From assembly GCF_001514305.1 (NCBI RefSeq), contig NZ_KQ949103.1, forward strand, positions 62,001 through 126,000: 64,000 bases of DNA, in the 5' to 3' direction. Of this stretch, positions 21,203 through 33,893 are shown one piece after another; the stretch's first letter is position 1, and each line of letters starts with the position of its first letter. The notes under the pieces are model-generated. The model was not told the DNA's origin and did not search any database. It saw only the letters and a list, made by a program, of their open reading frames with translations. This DNA comes from Streptomyces dysideae. Lineage in GTDB: Bacteria > Actinomycetota > Actinomycetes > Streptomycetales > Streptomycetaceae. The position numbers were made by a program, and so were the translations under genes.

Positions 21203-22615
21203 CTACTGCTGCCGCAACTTTGTTGCCTGGCTCGGATACTTCGCTCTCCGCACTGGGGTGCTGGAGTCCTGGACCGGCAGTCTGGTCCGTCGGCGATCGG
21301 CCCGTTCCTGGATGATCTGCTTCACCCGCGGGTGCGGGGTGTGCAGGGTGATGTCGGGGTCACCGTCTCGTTCCAGGACGTTGATCGCTCCCGCGTGGTC
21401 TGCCTGCCACACCGCCCCGCACTGGGTGCAGTGAAGCCGGTCCCCTTTGCGCGTGCCGAGGATCCGGCAGCAGGGGGCGACTTGTGAGGTATAGGCCGCG
21501 TTGACCAGCGTCAGCGCAGAACCTCTGCGCTCCGACACGCTGTGGAGTGCCTCAGCCGTGACGCCCTTGTTCCAGGCGGCGAGGCGGCGGTTAGTGTTCT
21601 TGCCCAGCTTCTTCCCTGCGGGGAAGGAGCGGGTGAGATCCTCGGCCACCACGTGCTTCGCCTTGTCGATCACGGCGCGGGCCGCTGTGAAGGTCACCGA
21701 GCGGACGCAAGCCTCGAAGGCGCGGCGCCGACGGTTGCGTTTCTTGGTGCCGAGGTTGTTTCGGGTGATCCGGTCGGCCTTTGCCGAGTTGCCGACCGCC
21801 CGGGCTTTCTCCGCAACGGCCTGAATCTTTGCCCGGCGGGCGTTCTTGGCCTTGTGGAAGTCCGACTCTGTCCGCAGCAGGCCACCGAGTTCCTGGCCGT
21901 GATGGTTGCTTTTGGAGTCGGTGAGGACTTCCGAGTACCCCTTGTCGACGCCGATCTTTGCGGTACCGCAAGACCGCTGACTGGACTTCAGGGAGGATCC
22001 GTCGATCTGGTAGTGCACTTCCACCCGGCCGTCACGCAGGATCAGCCGTAGTGTTCCGGTGGGGGCGACCGTTGTGTTCAACGGGATGGCGATCAGTTGT
22101 CGGCGAACCAGTGAAGGAACGGCAAGCCAGACGTCGCCGCCCTCGGTCACGGTGAAGGTGCGATACAGGTCGGAGCGGACCACGATCTGATTCGCCGTCC
22201 GGTTCTGGCCGTGCTTCCAGTGCTTGCGCATCAGGCGCGAGAGATACGGATCGTCCACCCATTGGTCGCGCTTGAGCGCGGTGAAGAGCCGCTTCCTCTC
22301 GGCCTCGTCAGTGGTGCGGCGCCGGATCGTCTGCCGGACCAAGGCCTTGGCAGCCTCACGGTTCGCCTTGATGTCGGCAACCGCGTCCCGCAGCGTCTCC
22401 TTCCAGTCGGTGGCGAGCACCCCGAAGGTCTCGGCAGTGCCGTCCTTCATCCATTGGTCACGGATGGTCCGGTCAGAGACACCAACACCAGCCAGTGCCC
22501 CGTACTTCCGCCACGCCAAGGAGCGCACCTGGCCAAGACGCCGGGCCTGCTCAGCAAGTTGCCCGTACTTATGGGCATTGAGATTCTTGCTGCAGGCGAT
22601 ACGAGTGACCTTCAC
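21203..22615 (-). CDS. tnpB: TnpB-type RNA-guided nuclease (copy B, complete)
   Basis: 470 aa with all three RuvC-like acidic residues: Asp224 in KIGVDKGYSEV, Glu325 in HVVAEDLT, Asp406 in QADHAGAINVL. The zinc-ribbon region has CTQC (396-399), but the first pair is the unusual PCC (382-383) rather than CxxC. The GTG at 22615 starts MKVTRIACSKNLN, the usual family opening, with GGGGGG upstream; a longer GTG at 22696 would translate the element's left end and is unlikely. In this family the guide RNA comes from the 3' end of the gene and the right end of the element, here between 21203 and about 21100. No tnpA is present, so mobility would depend on one elsewhere. It appears intact. Confidence 0.92.
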   Translation of the reverse strand: MKVTRIACSKNLNAHKYGQLAEQARRLGQVRSLAWRKYGALAGVGVSDRTIRDQWMKDGTAETFGVLATDWKETLRDAVADIKANREAAKALVRQTIRRRTTDEAERKRLFTALKRDQWVDDPYLSRLMRKHWKHGQNRTANQIVVRSDLYRTFTVTEGGDVWLAVPSLVRRQLIAIPLNTTVAPTGTLRLILRDGRVEVHYQIDGSSLKSSQRSCGTAKIGVDKGYSEVLTDSKSNHHGQELGGLLRTESDFHKAKNARRAKIQAVAEKARAVGNSAKADRITRNNLGTKKRNRRRRAFEACVRSVTFTAARAVIDKAKHVVAEDLTRSFPAGKKLGKNTNRRLAAWNKGVTAEALHSVSERRGSALTLVNAAYTSQVAPCCRILGTRKGDRLHCTQCGAVWQADHAGAINVLERDGDPDITLHTPHPRVKQIIQERADRRRTRLPVQDSSTPVRRAKYPSQATKLRQQ

Positions 22616-22705
22616 CAGACACCCCCCAGTCGACGTCGAAAGCTCCGTCACCACAGACAACGAGCGCCGCACGTAAAGGTCACCCGTTCGCCACACGAAC
22701 TCTCA
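22616..22705 (-). repeat. Shared tnpB leader / putative element left end, copy B
   Basis: Contains AAAGGTCACCCGTTCG (22675-22690), identical to the copy in front of the tnpB at the left edge. In sense the outer part reads GTTCGTGTGGCGAAC, a perfect five-base stem with a five-base loop, followed by GGGTGACCTTT and then GCTCGTTG at a fixed distance. A third, less exact copy lies at 23660-23703. Confidence 0.7.
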
Positions 22706-22807
22706 TTCCCATGCCGTGACGCTCACGGGCGCTCCGACTTGAGCGCCAACCCAGAACCGCAGACACACGGACGTTCTGGCGACCCTGAGGGCGCTTACCC
22801 TGACCAC

Positions 22808-23380
22808 ATGGTCAATCTGACGCGCATCTACACCAGGACCGGCGACCAGGGCACCACCGCCCTCGGCGACATGAGCCGGGTCGCCAAGACCGATCTGCGG
22901 ATCTCCGCGTACGCGGACGCCAACGAGGCGAACGCGGTGATCGGTACAGCGATCGCGCTGGGCGGCCTGGACGAGGAGATCGTCAAGGTCCTCACCCGCG
23001 TGCAGAACGACCTGTTCGACGTGGGTGCGGACCTGTCGACGCCGGTGGTGGAGAACCCGGAGTTCCCGCCGCTCAGGGTGGAGCAGTTCTACATCGACCG
23101 CCTGGAGGCGGACTGCGACCACTTCAACGAGCAGCTGGAGAAGCTGCGGTCCTTCATCCTCCCGGGGGGCCTGCCGGGCGCGACCCTGCTGCACCACGCC
23201 TGCACCGTCGTCCGCCGGGCCGAGCGCTCCACGTGGGCCGCGATGGAGGTCCACGGCGAGACGATGAACCCCCTCACGGCGACCTACCTCAACCGGCTGT
23301 CCGACCTGCTCTTCATCCTGGCCCGGACGGCCAACAAGGACGTCGGGGACGTGCTGTGGGTGCCGGGCGGGGAGCGTTAG
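22808..23380 (+). CDS. Cob(I)yrinic acid a,c-diamide adenosyltransferase, PduO type
   Basis: 190-aa ATP:cob(I)alamin adenosyltransferase that makes adenosylcobalamin, cofactor of methylmalonyl-CoA mutase. The ATP-binding N-terminus TRTGDQGTTALGDMSRVAK and the conserved RRAERS near residue 140 mark the PduO/MMAB family. The ATG at 22808 is 100 bases beyond the left end of the tnpB element. Functionally it belongs with meaB and the epimerase at the start of the window. It is followed immediately by remnants of a response-regulator gene. Confidence 0.94.
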   Translation: MVNLTRIYTRTGDQGTTALGDMSRVAKTDLRISAYADANEANAVIGTAIALGGLDEEIVKVLTRVQNDLFDVGADLSTPVVENPEFPPLRVEQFYIDRLEADCDHFNEQLEKLRSFILPGGLPGATLLHHACTVVRRAERSTWAAMEVHGETMNPLTATYLNRLSDLLFILARTANKDVGDVLWVPGGER

Positions 23381-23381
23381 G

Positions 23382-23596
23382 GCAGCTTGGCCGCATCCCG
23401 CTCCGGGCCGACGCCTGATCGCCGAGTTCGCCACCAAGCCCGTACGCGAGAGCACGGCCGATCCCGCGATCCTGGACGCCCTCACCCGCCGCGAGCGCGA
23501 GGTGCTGTCCTGCCTGGCGAAGGCCTGTCCAACGCGGACATCGCAGCCCGTCTGGACATGCGACGGTGAAGACACACGTCAGCAGGGTCACTGACA
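23382..23596 (+). pseudogene. Remnant of a LuxR/NarL-type response regulator C-terminus
   Basis: Immediately after the adenosyltransferase stop, one frame reads a linker and helix-turn-helix start (RRLIAEFATKP ... LTRREREVLSCLAK). A one-base loss shifts the reading to GLSNADIAARLDM, and a further deletion of about seven bases shifts it again to TVKTHVSRVT. These are the three consecutive parts of a LuxR-type DNA-binding domain, so this is a decayed regulator with its receiver domain gone and its 3' end cut off near 23596. In S. coelicolor the two-component pair chiS/chiR lies just upstream of chiC; this may be what is left of chiR, which is inference. Confidence 0.75.
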
Positions 23597-23659
23597 GCGG
23601 ACCGATTGGCTTGGGTTTCCTTGGTGTTGCTGTGATCCTTCCGGTCTATTCGGGGCTCT

Positions 23660-23703
23660 TCTGGTGGCTGCGTGACCTTTCTGGGCGGAGCGCGTTGTGT
23701 ATG
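23660..23703 (+). repeat. Shared tnpB leader, copy C (diverged)
   Basis: GTGACCTTT at 23672-23680 is followed by a segment matching copy B at 24 of the first 29 positions (GCGG.GC.CGTTGT pattern), and preceded by TTCTGGTGGC resembling the TTCGTGTGGC of copy B. It lies directly in front of the TnpB-like truncated gene, in the same relative place as copies A and B. Confidence 0.6.
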
Positions 23704-24926
23704 TGAGTTCGATGATCGGACGGCAGTCTTGGGTGGCCGGGCGGGGTGACGGGGTGCGGCGGAAGGTCCAGCTGGGTGAGGGGGAGACGGAGTGGGTGGC
23801 GTGTGCGTCGGCGTCCGCGTTCCGTGGCCTGGATGCCGTCACCGGCGAAGTTTTGGACACCGGCGTGCTGGCCGGGCGGGTGGGCTGGCTTACGGCTCTG
23901 GTCGAGAGCATGTGCACTTCAGTGACCCGCGCCCACTGGAACCGCCCCGACCTGGCCCAACTCGCCTCCGGGCGGGACCTGTCGGGTGTGCGACTGCCGT
24001 CGAATGCGTGGATGGCGCTGCGCATGCTGGGCTGGGCGGCCACTGTGCCCGAAGGCCTGTACGTTCCTGACCGGGTGCGGCGGGTTGCCGAGGAGCAGGC
24101 CGGGCGGGCGCTGCGCTCGGCCTGGTGGCGCACCGAGCTCACCGATGCAGTGCTGGCGACCTGGCCGGCCGGCCCCGATCCGATGCGGCGTACCGAGAGT
24201 GAGTGGGAGTCGTTGCGGGAGGCGTTGCCGGACGGGCAGGCCGTCGCGGCTTCGGTGCTGCTCGCCCGGACCCGGCAGAGCGCCGCCTTCCAGGCAGCCC
24301 ATGGTCGGCTGCCCGCCGACCTGTGCGAGCTGGAGGCCGCGCCGGGCGGCGGCCATCAGGTGGTGCTGGCCGCCGCGGACAAGCAGCTGGCCACGCTGGC
24401 CCGCTGCGATCAGGACCCGGCCCGCTACGCGGTTTTGACCGTGCGCCTGCCGGTGCGGCCCGATCCGCGCACCCGCGCCGACTGGCACTCCGTGGTGATC
24501 AGGTTCCGGCTGCCGCCCACCATCGATGTCACGGCCGCCCTGCACGCCCCGACCCTGCGCCAGTCTGCTGCTGCCCAGGACCGGACGAAGGCGGGCCCGA
24601 CGAGAAACCGCCCTGTGCCCAGGAAGCGACGCAGGGTCCCCGCCCCACCCGGAGCCAATGCCCCGGGTGGAAAGCGTCCGGCGGGGAGGATGCCCCAGTC
24701 ACCAGCCCGCCGCATCCAGCGGCGGGACAGGGGGCAGGCACCGCACACGATGAGCACCCCCACCCGGCACCAGCCACGCGGGGCCAGACTCGGCGCAGGT
24801 TTCCACCTGCACACCCATGCCACCCCCGTCACACGACACGGGCGGCCGGGACCACAGCCGAGATCACGTTTCCACCGGGACCGGGCCGAAAACCCGGCCC
24901 CGCCCAGGAAACCTAAGCTCATCTGA
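23697..24926 (+). pseudogene. Truncated TnpB-like gene: N-terminal part fused to non-coding-looking DNA
   Basis: The GTG frame from 23697 gives 409 codons. Residues 1-285 look like real protein (IGRQSWVAGRGDGVRRK ... RLPADLCELEA ... VIRFRLPPTIDVTAALHAPT) and resemble, from memory, the N-terminal half of long actinobacterial TnpB-like transposases, ending at the wedge-domain strand that leads toward RuvC. After about 24565 the composition changes to Pro/Arg/Gly runs with no RuvC acidic motifs or zinc ribbon, and no other frame continues the homology. I read it as a deletion derivative in which the catalytic half is lost. It has its own copy of the shared leader in front and a strong hairpin at the end. 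Family assignment is moderate. Confidence 0.5.
24868..24912 (+). other. Strong stem-loop at the end of the truncated TnpB-like gene
   Basis: GTTTCC (24868-24873) pairs with GGAAAC (24907-24912), and the interior can add GGG/CCC and CCGGG/CCCGG pairs around a GAAAA-containing loop. It could be the right-end guide-RNA hairpin of a TnpB element or simply a terminator. The 160 bases after it, before the chitinase promoter, show nothing else I can identify. Confidence 0.5.
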
Positions 24927-25046
24927 GACGCTGCTGGGGAAGCTGGAGCTGCGGAGCCGGGTGCAAGCAGCGGTGCTGGCACAGGAGTTGGGAGTCTGAG
25001 TCGCCAGGGGCCAGGGGGGACGGCAAGGGAGGCCGAGGAGCAGGTG

Positions 25047-25090
25047 ACTGGTCCAGACCTATTGACCTATGGTCCAGACCTTTCTATTCT
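25047..25090 (+). promoter_or_regulatory. chiC promoter with two DasR-operator-like direct repeats
   Basis: TGGTCCAGACCT occurs at 25049-25060 and 25070-25081. Between and after them are TTGACC (25063-25068) and TATTCT (25085-25090), a -35/-10 pair with 16-base spacing. Each repeat with its flanks (ACTGGTCCAGACCTAT, TATGGTCCAGACCTTT) is close to the dre consensus ACTGGTCTAGACCACT bound by the GlcNAc-responsive repressor DasR. Such 12-base direct repeats are a known feature of Streptomyces chitinase promoters. Confidence 0.85.
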
Positions 25091-25159
25091 CGCGGCACCG
25101 TGGGCGTGAAGGCTCAGTCACGCCCACCCCTCCCCGACAACTCCACAAGGAGGCGCAGC

Positions 25160-26980
<1,821 letters not shown>

Positions 26981-26989
26981 AGAAGTTCG

Positions 26990-27436
26990 CTAGGCGACGT
27001 TGACGCGCTGACCGGGCGGGGCTGCTTCCAGCCACGCGAGGAAACCGGTCAGCGCGTCTTCGCTCATCGCGAGTTCGAGACGCGTGCCCCGGTGCAGACA
27101 GGTCAGGATCACGTGGTCGGAGAGCAGCGCCAGCTCCTCCTCGCCCTCCGGGAGCCGGCGGCCGGCCACCTCGATCGCGGCGCGCTCCAGGATGCGGCGC
27201 GGCCGGGGGGCGTAGGAGAAGACGCGGTACCACTCGATGCGGTCGCCGCTGTAGCGGGCGACGCCGTAGCTCCAGCCCTTGCCGCTGGTGTCGGGTTTCT
27301 CCGGCACGTCCCAGCGGAGGCTGCAGTCGAAGGTGCCACCGGAGCGCTGGATGAGTCTGCGGCGCAGGCCGAAGACGAAAAGCCCCAGCACCACAAGGGC
27401 GACGACAATTCCGCACACAGTCAGAGCGAGGACCAT
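26990..27436 (-). CDS. DUF2550 membrane-anchored protein
   Basis: 148 aa with one N-terminal transmembrane helix (VLALTVCGIVVALVVLGLFV), followed by a DUF2550 domain (TFDCSLRWD ... GWSYGVARYSGDRIEWYRVFS). This is a small actinobacterial family located beside atpC in Streptomyces and mycobacteria; its function is unknown. ATG 27436 has GGAGG eight bases upstream, better placed than the GTG at 27442. It lies downstream of the ATP synthase operon but after its terminator. Confidence 0.85.
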   Translation of the reverse strand: MVLALTVCGIVVALVVLGLFVFGLRRRLIQRSGGTFDCSLRWDVPEKPDTSGKGWSYGVARYSGDRIEWYRVFSYAPRPRRILERAAIEVAGRRLPEGEEELALLSDHVILTCLHRGTRLELAMSEDALTGFLAWLEAAPPGQRVNVA

Positions 27437-27492
27437 CGACACCGACCTCCTCGTCTCCTAGGTAACGGAACGGAAAAAACATCCATATCTGC

Positions 27493-27540
27493 CTCAGCCG
27501 CGGCGGGCACCGGATTACTCCGGTTCCAGCCGCGGCTGAG
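27493..27540 (-). terminator. Terminator at the end of the ATP synthase operon
   Basis: CTCAGCCGCGGC (27493-27504) pairs perfectly with GCCGCGGCTGAG (27529-27540), and inside it ACCGGA pairs with TCCGGT around a TTAC loop. It lies 24 bases downstream of the atpC stop on the minus strand and before the DUF2550 gene. Confidence 0.85.
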
Positions 27541-27563
27541 TGACGTCATCGCAACGCGCTGTG

Positions 27564-27938
27564 TCAGCGCGTCGTCGCCGCACGCAGTCGGACCTCCGCA
27601 CGACGCTCGGCGGAGGCGTCCTCCTCCGACTTCGCGCGCTCGAGCGCCCGCTCCGCGCGCTGGACGTCGATCTCGTCCGAAAGCTCGGCGATCTCGGCCA
27701 GCAGCGACAGCTTGTCGTCCGCGAACGAGATGAAACCGCCGTGCACCGCGGCGATGACGGTCCCGCCTTCACTCGTACGGATGGTCACCGGGCCCGACTC
27801 CAGCACACCGAGCAGCGGCTGGTGACCGGGCATGACGCCGATGTCGCCGGACGTGGTGCGCGCGACGACCAGGGTGGCCTGGCCCGACCAGACCTCACGG
27901 TCGGCGGCGACCAGCGCGACGTGCAGCTCAGCAGCCAA
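27564..27938 (-). CDS. atpC: ATP synthase F1 epsilon subunit
   Basis: 124-aa central-stalk subunit that links the rotor ring to gamma and can inhibit hydrolysis. The N-terminal beta-sandwich includes SGDIGVMPGHQPLLG, and the C-terminal two-helix part is AERALERAKSEEDASAERR. The start is a TTG at 27938 preceded by GAGGAG seven bases upstream; no ATG or GTG gives the family N-terminus. Last gene of the atp operon, separated from atpD by a hairpin-containing gap of 131 bases. Confidence 0.95.
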   Translation of the reverse strand: MAAELHVALVAADREVWSGQATLVVARTTSGDIGVMPGHQPLLGVLESGPVTIRTSEGGTVIAAVHGGFISFADDKLSLLAEIAELSDEIDVQRAERALERAKSEEDASAERRAEVRLRAATTR

Positions 27939-28005
27939 GGGTGGCTCCTCGGGTCACCACCCGGCGGTTGTGCCGGGTGTTGGGGTCAATTCTAGTAGGC
28001 GTGGA

Positions 28006-28035
28006 AGAGGGGGCGGGACGCACCCCGCCCCCTCT
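28006..28035 (-). terminator. Hairpin between atpD and atpC
   Basis: AGAGGGGGCGGG (28006-28017) pairs perfectly with CCCGCCCCCTCT (28024-28035). It lies 35 bases after the atpD stop inside the operon and lacks a clear U-run. It may act as a partial terminator or RNA-stability element setting the low epsilon:beta ratio (one epsilon to three beta). That role is inferred. Confidence 0.6.
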
Positions 28036-28069
28036 GGCGTGAGCACGCGGCTCACTGTGAGCTCCGAGC

Positions 28070-30423
<2,354 letters not shown>

Positions 30424-30443
30424 GAGTCAGGTCCCTTCCGTCG

Positions 30444-32036
30444 TCACTTGCCCGCAGCGGCAGGGGTTTCCTCGCCGAGCAGCTTGCCGTCCGACGTCTC
30501 GAACTGCTTCTTGAAGTCCACGATCGCGTCGGCGATGGCCTGCAGGGTGTCGTCGGACATCTTGCCGCCCTCCTTGATGGAGGTCATGAGGCCCTGCTCC
30601 TTGCGGTGCAGGTACTCGAGGAGCTCCTTCTCGAAGCGGCGGATGTCGTTGACCGGCACCTCGTCCATCTTGCCGGTGGTACCGGCCCAGACGGAGACGA
30701 CCTGGTCCTCGGTGGCCATCGGCTGGTACTGAGCCTGCTTGAGCAGCTCGACCATGCGCTGACCGCGCTCCAGCTGCGCCTTCGACGAGGCGTCCAGGTC
30801 GGAACCGAAGGCGGCGAACGCCTCCAGCTCACGGAACTGGGCGAGGTCCACGCGCAGACGGCCGGAGACCTGCTTCATCGCCTTGTGCTGCGCGGAACCA
30901 CCGACTCGGGAGACGGAGATACCGACGTTCAGCGCGGGGCGCTGACCGGCGTTGAACAGGTCCGACTCCAGGAAGCACTGGCCGTCGGTGATGGAGATGA
31001 CGTTGGTCGGGATGAACGCCGAGACGTCGTTGGCCTTGGTCTCGACGATCGGCAGACCGGTCATCGAGCCGGCCCCCATCTCGTCGGAGAGCTTCGCGCA
31101 GCGCTCCAGCAGACGGGAGTGCAGGTAGAAGACGTCACCCGGGTAGGCCTCACGGCCCGGCGGGCGGCGCAGCAGCAGGGACACGGCGCGGTAGGCGTCG
31201 GCCTGCTTCGAGAGGTCGTCGAAGATGATGAGGACGTGCTTGCCCTCGTACATCCACTGCTGGCCGATGGCCGAGCCGGTGTACGGCGCCAGGTACTTGA
31301 AGCCGGCCGGGTCGGACGCCGGGGCGGCGACGATGGTCGTGTACTCCAGCGCGCCGGCCTCTTCGAGGGCGCCACGCACGGAGGCGATGGTCGAGCCCTT
31401 CTGACCGATGGCGACGTAGACGCAGCGGACCTGCTTCGTCGGGTCGCCCGAGCGCCAGTTGTCGCGCTGGTTGATGATCGTGTCGACGGCCAGGGCGGTC
31501 TTGCCGGTCTGGCGGTCACCGATGATCAGCTGACGCTGGCCACGGCCGATCGGGGTCATCGCGTCGACGGCCTTGTAGCCGGTCTCCATCGGCTCGTGCA
31601 CCGACTTACGGGCCATGACGCCCGGAGCCTGCAGCTCGAGGGCGCGGCGGCCGGACGTCTCGATCTCGCCGAGGCCGTCGATCGGGTTGCCGAGCGGGTC
31701 GACGACGCGGCCGAGGTAGCCCTCGCCGACGGCCACGGAGAGGACCTCACCGGTACGGGAGACCGGCTGACCCTCCTCGATGCCGCTGAACTCACCGAGG
31801 ACGATGGCACCGATCTCGCGCTCCTCGAGGTTGAGGGCGAGGCCGAGGGTGCCGTCCTCGAACTTCAGCAGTTCGTTGGCCATGGCCGAGGGCAGACCCT
31901 CGACCTTCGCGATGCCGTCGCCGGCAAGGGTGACCGTACCGACCTCCTCGCGCGAGGCCGCGTCCGGCTTGTACGACTGGACGAAGTTCTCCAGCGCGTC
32001 CCGGATCTCCTCCGGCCGGATCGTGAGCTCCGCCAT
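30444..32036 (-). CDS. atpA: ATP synthase F1 alpha subunit
   Basis: 530-aa non-catalytic nucleotide-binding subunit. The P-loop is [13 protein letters not shown], with [17 protein letters not shown] and the Arg-finger region [12 protein letters not shown] further on. The start at ATG 32036 ([10 protein letters not shown]) follows GGAGAGCAGGGAACC. A Lys-rich C-terminal tail is missing, as is usual. About 130 bases separate it from atpH, longer than other gaps in the operon. Confidence 0.97.
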   Translation of the reverse strand: MAELTIRPEEIRDALENFVQSYKPDAASREEVGTVTLAGDGIAKVEGLPSAMANELLKFEDGTLGLALNLEEREIGAIVLGEFSGIEEGQPVSRTGEVLSVAVGEGYLGRVVDPLGNPIDGLGEIETSGRRALELQAPGVMARKSVHEPMETGYKAVDAMTPIGRGQRQLIIGDRQTGKTALAVDTIINQRDNWRSGDPTKQVRCVYVAIGQKGSTIASVRGALEEAGALEYTTIVAAPASDPAGFKYLAPYTGSAIGQQWMYEGKHVLIIFDDLSKQADAYRAVSLLLRRPPGREAYPGDVFYLHSRLLERCAKLSDEMGAGSMTGLPIVETKANDVSAFIPTNVISITDGQCFLESDLFNAGQRPALNVGISVSRVGGSAQHKAMKQVSGRLRVDLAQFRELEAFAAFGSDLDASSKAQLERGQRMVELLKQAQYQPMATEDQVVSVWAGTTGKMDEVPVNDIRRFEKELLEYLHRKEQGLMTSIKEGGKMSDDTLQAIADAIVDFKKQFETSDGKLLGEETPAAAGK

Positions 32037-32165
32037 CTGGGTTCCCTGCTCTCCTTGTTGGGCCCGAAGTTTCACTTTGGGGGTCTGGGGGCGACCCCCA
32101 GGATTCTTCTGCACGGCCCAACCAGGGCCGTAAGTACGTACTGCGTATTAAGTTGCGAGTCGCTG

Positions 32166-32987
32166 CTAGCCCGCCAGACGGCGGCCGGCGTCCTCGATGC
32201 GGTCCGCGAGGGAGCCGTTGATGACCTCGTCGCCGACCTGCACCCGGATCCCGCCGAGGACCTCGGGGTCCACGTCGAGGTTGAGGTGCATCCGGCGGCC
32301 GTAGAGCTTCGCGAGGGCGGCGCCCAGGCGCTGCTTCTGCGGGTCGCTCAGCGGCACCGCCGAGGTGACGACGGCCACCATGCGGTCCCGGCGCTCGGCG
32401 GCGAGCTTGGACAGGGAGTCCAGTCCCGACTCCAGGCTACGTCCACGCGGCGCGGTCACAAGACGCGTCACCAGACGCTCGGTCGTCGCCTTGGCCCGGC
32501 CGCCGAGCAGGCTGCCCAGCAGCTCGCCCTTGGCCGAGGCCGTCGCGGCGCGGTCGGTCAGCGCGGCGCGCAGCTCGGTGTTCGAGGAGACGATCCGGCC
32601 GAACCGGAACAGCTCGTCCTCGACGTCGTCGAGCGTGCCCGCCCGCTGGGCGGCGGTGAGGTCGGCGGTGTTCGCCAGCTCCTCCAGCGCGTCCACCAGG
32701 TGGCGCGACTGCGTCCAGCGGGAGCGCACCATGCCGGCCAGCAGGTCGGCGGTCTCGCCGCTGACCTGGCCGCCGAGCAGGCGCTGGGCCAGCTCGGCCT
32801 TGGCCTCACCGGCCTGCGCCGGGTCGGTGAGGACCCGACGCAGCGAGACCTCGCGGTTGAGCAGCGCGGTGACGGAGGCCAGCTCGTCGGCGAGCTTGCC
32901 GGCGTCCACGGACGTGTTGTCCGTCAGCGCGTCGAGACGCTCACGCGCGGCTGCGGTTGCCTCGCGGCTCGCTCCGTGCGCTGTCAT
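32166..32987 (-). CDS. atpH: ATP synthase F1 delta subunit
   Basis: 273-aa peripheral-stalk subunit (OSCP-like), longer than the roughly 180 aa of most bacteria, as is typical of Actinobacteria. The conserved C-terminal part is VTSAVPLSDPQKQRLGAALAKL followed by the DPEVLGGIRVQVGD segment. The ATG overlaps the atpF stop (ATGA). Confidence 0.95.
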   Translation of the reverse strand: MTAHGASREATAAARERLDALTDNTSVDAGKLADELASVTALLNREVSLRRVLTDPAQAGEAKAELAQRLLGGQVSGETADLLAGMVRSRWTQSRHLVDALEELANTADLTAAQRAGTLDDVEDELFRFGRIVSSNTELRAALTDRAATASAKGELLGSLLGGRAKATTERLVTRLVTAPRGRSLESGLDSLSKLAAERRDRMVAVVTSAVPLSDPQKQRLGAALAKLYGRRMHLNLDVDPEVLGGIRVQVGDEVINGSLADRIEDAGRRLAG

Positions 32988-33541
32988 CGACTCGCCTCGG
33001 CCTTCGTCGCGGCCTCGTCGAGTCCGTCGAGGAAGCGGTCGATCACGCGGCTCTGCCGGGCGTGGTCCTCGAGGGACTCACCGACGAGCTTGCCGGCCAG
33101 GTCGGTGGCGAGCTTGCCGACGTCCTGACGCAGCGCGGACGAGGCGGCCTTGCGGTCGGCCTCGATCTGGGCGTGACCGGCGGCGACGATCTCCTCGCGC
33201 TGCCGCTGGCCTTCCGCGCGCATCTCGGCGATGAGCGTGGCGCCCTGCTCCTGCGCCTCCTGGCGCAGACGCGCGGCCTCGTGCCGGGCCTCGGCGAGCT
33301 GGGCCTTGTACTGCTCGAGGACGCTCTGCGCCTCGACCTGCGCCGCCTCGGCCTTCTCAATACCACCCTCGATCGCCTCGCGGCGCTCTTCCAGAACCTT
33401 GTTGATGTTCGGAAGCAGCTTCTTCCAGAAGAAGAAGAACACGATGGCGAAGGCGATGGTGCCGACGAGCAGCTCGGGGCCCGGAGGAATGAGCGGGCTC
33501 TGCTCTTCCTCGGCCGCCAGCTGTACCAGGTTGGCGATCAC
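32984..33541 (-). CDS. atpF: ATP synthase F0 b subunit
   Basis: 185-aa stator subunit: one N-terminal transmembrane helix (ELLVGTIAFAIVFFFFWKKL) followed by a long charged coiled coil. The GTG at 33541 follows AAAGG. Ends within the atpH start codon (ATGA overlap). Confidence 0.96.
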   Translation of the reverse strand: MIANLVQLAAEEEQSPLIPPGPELLVGTIAFAIVFFFFWKKLLPNINKVLEERREAIEGGIEKAEAAQVEAQSVLEQYKAQLAEARHEAARLRQEAQEQGATLIAEMRAEGQRQREEIVAAGHAQIEADRKAASSALRQDVGKLATDLAGKLVGESLEDHARQSRVIDRFLDGLDEAATKAEASR

Positions 33542-33581
33542 ATCAGTGCCTTTCGTCGAAAAGTGTCAGGTGGCTAAGGGC

Positions 33582-33893
<312 letters not shown>

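Noticed and set aside
24817-24999. Small frame ending LELRSRVQAAVLAQELGV before the chitinase promoter
   Set aside because: The last 20 residues look protein-like but the frame before them does not, and no start or family could be supported.
30606-33128. Plus-strand 840-codon frame opposite atpA and atpH
   Set aside because: Shadow frame created by GC bias at third codon positions; no motifs and opposed to certain genes.
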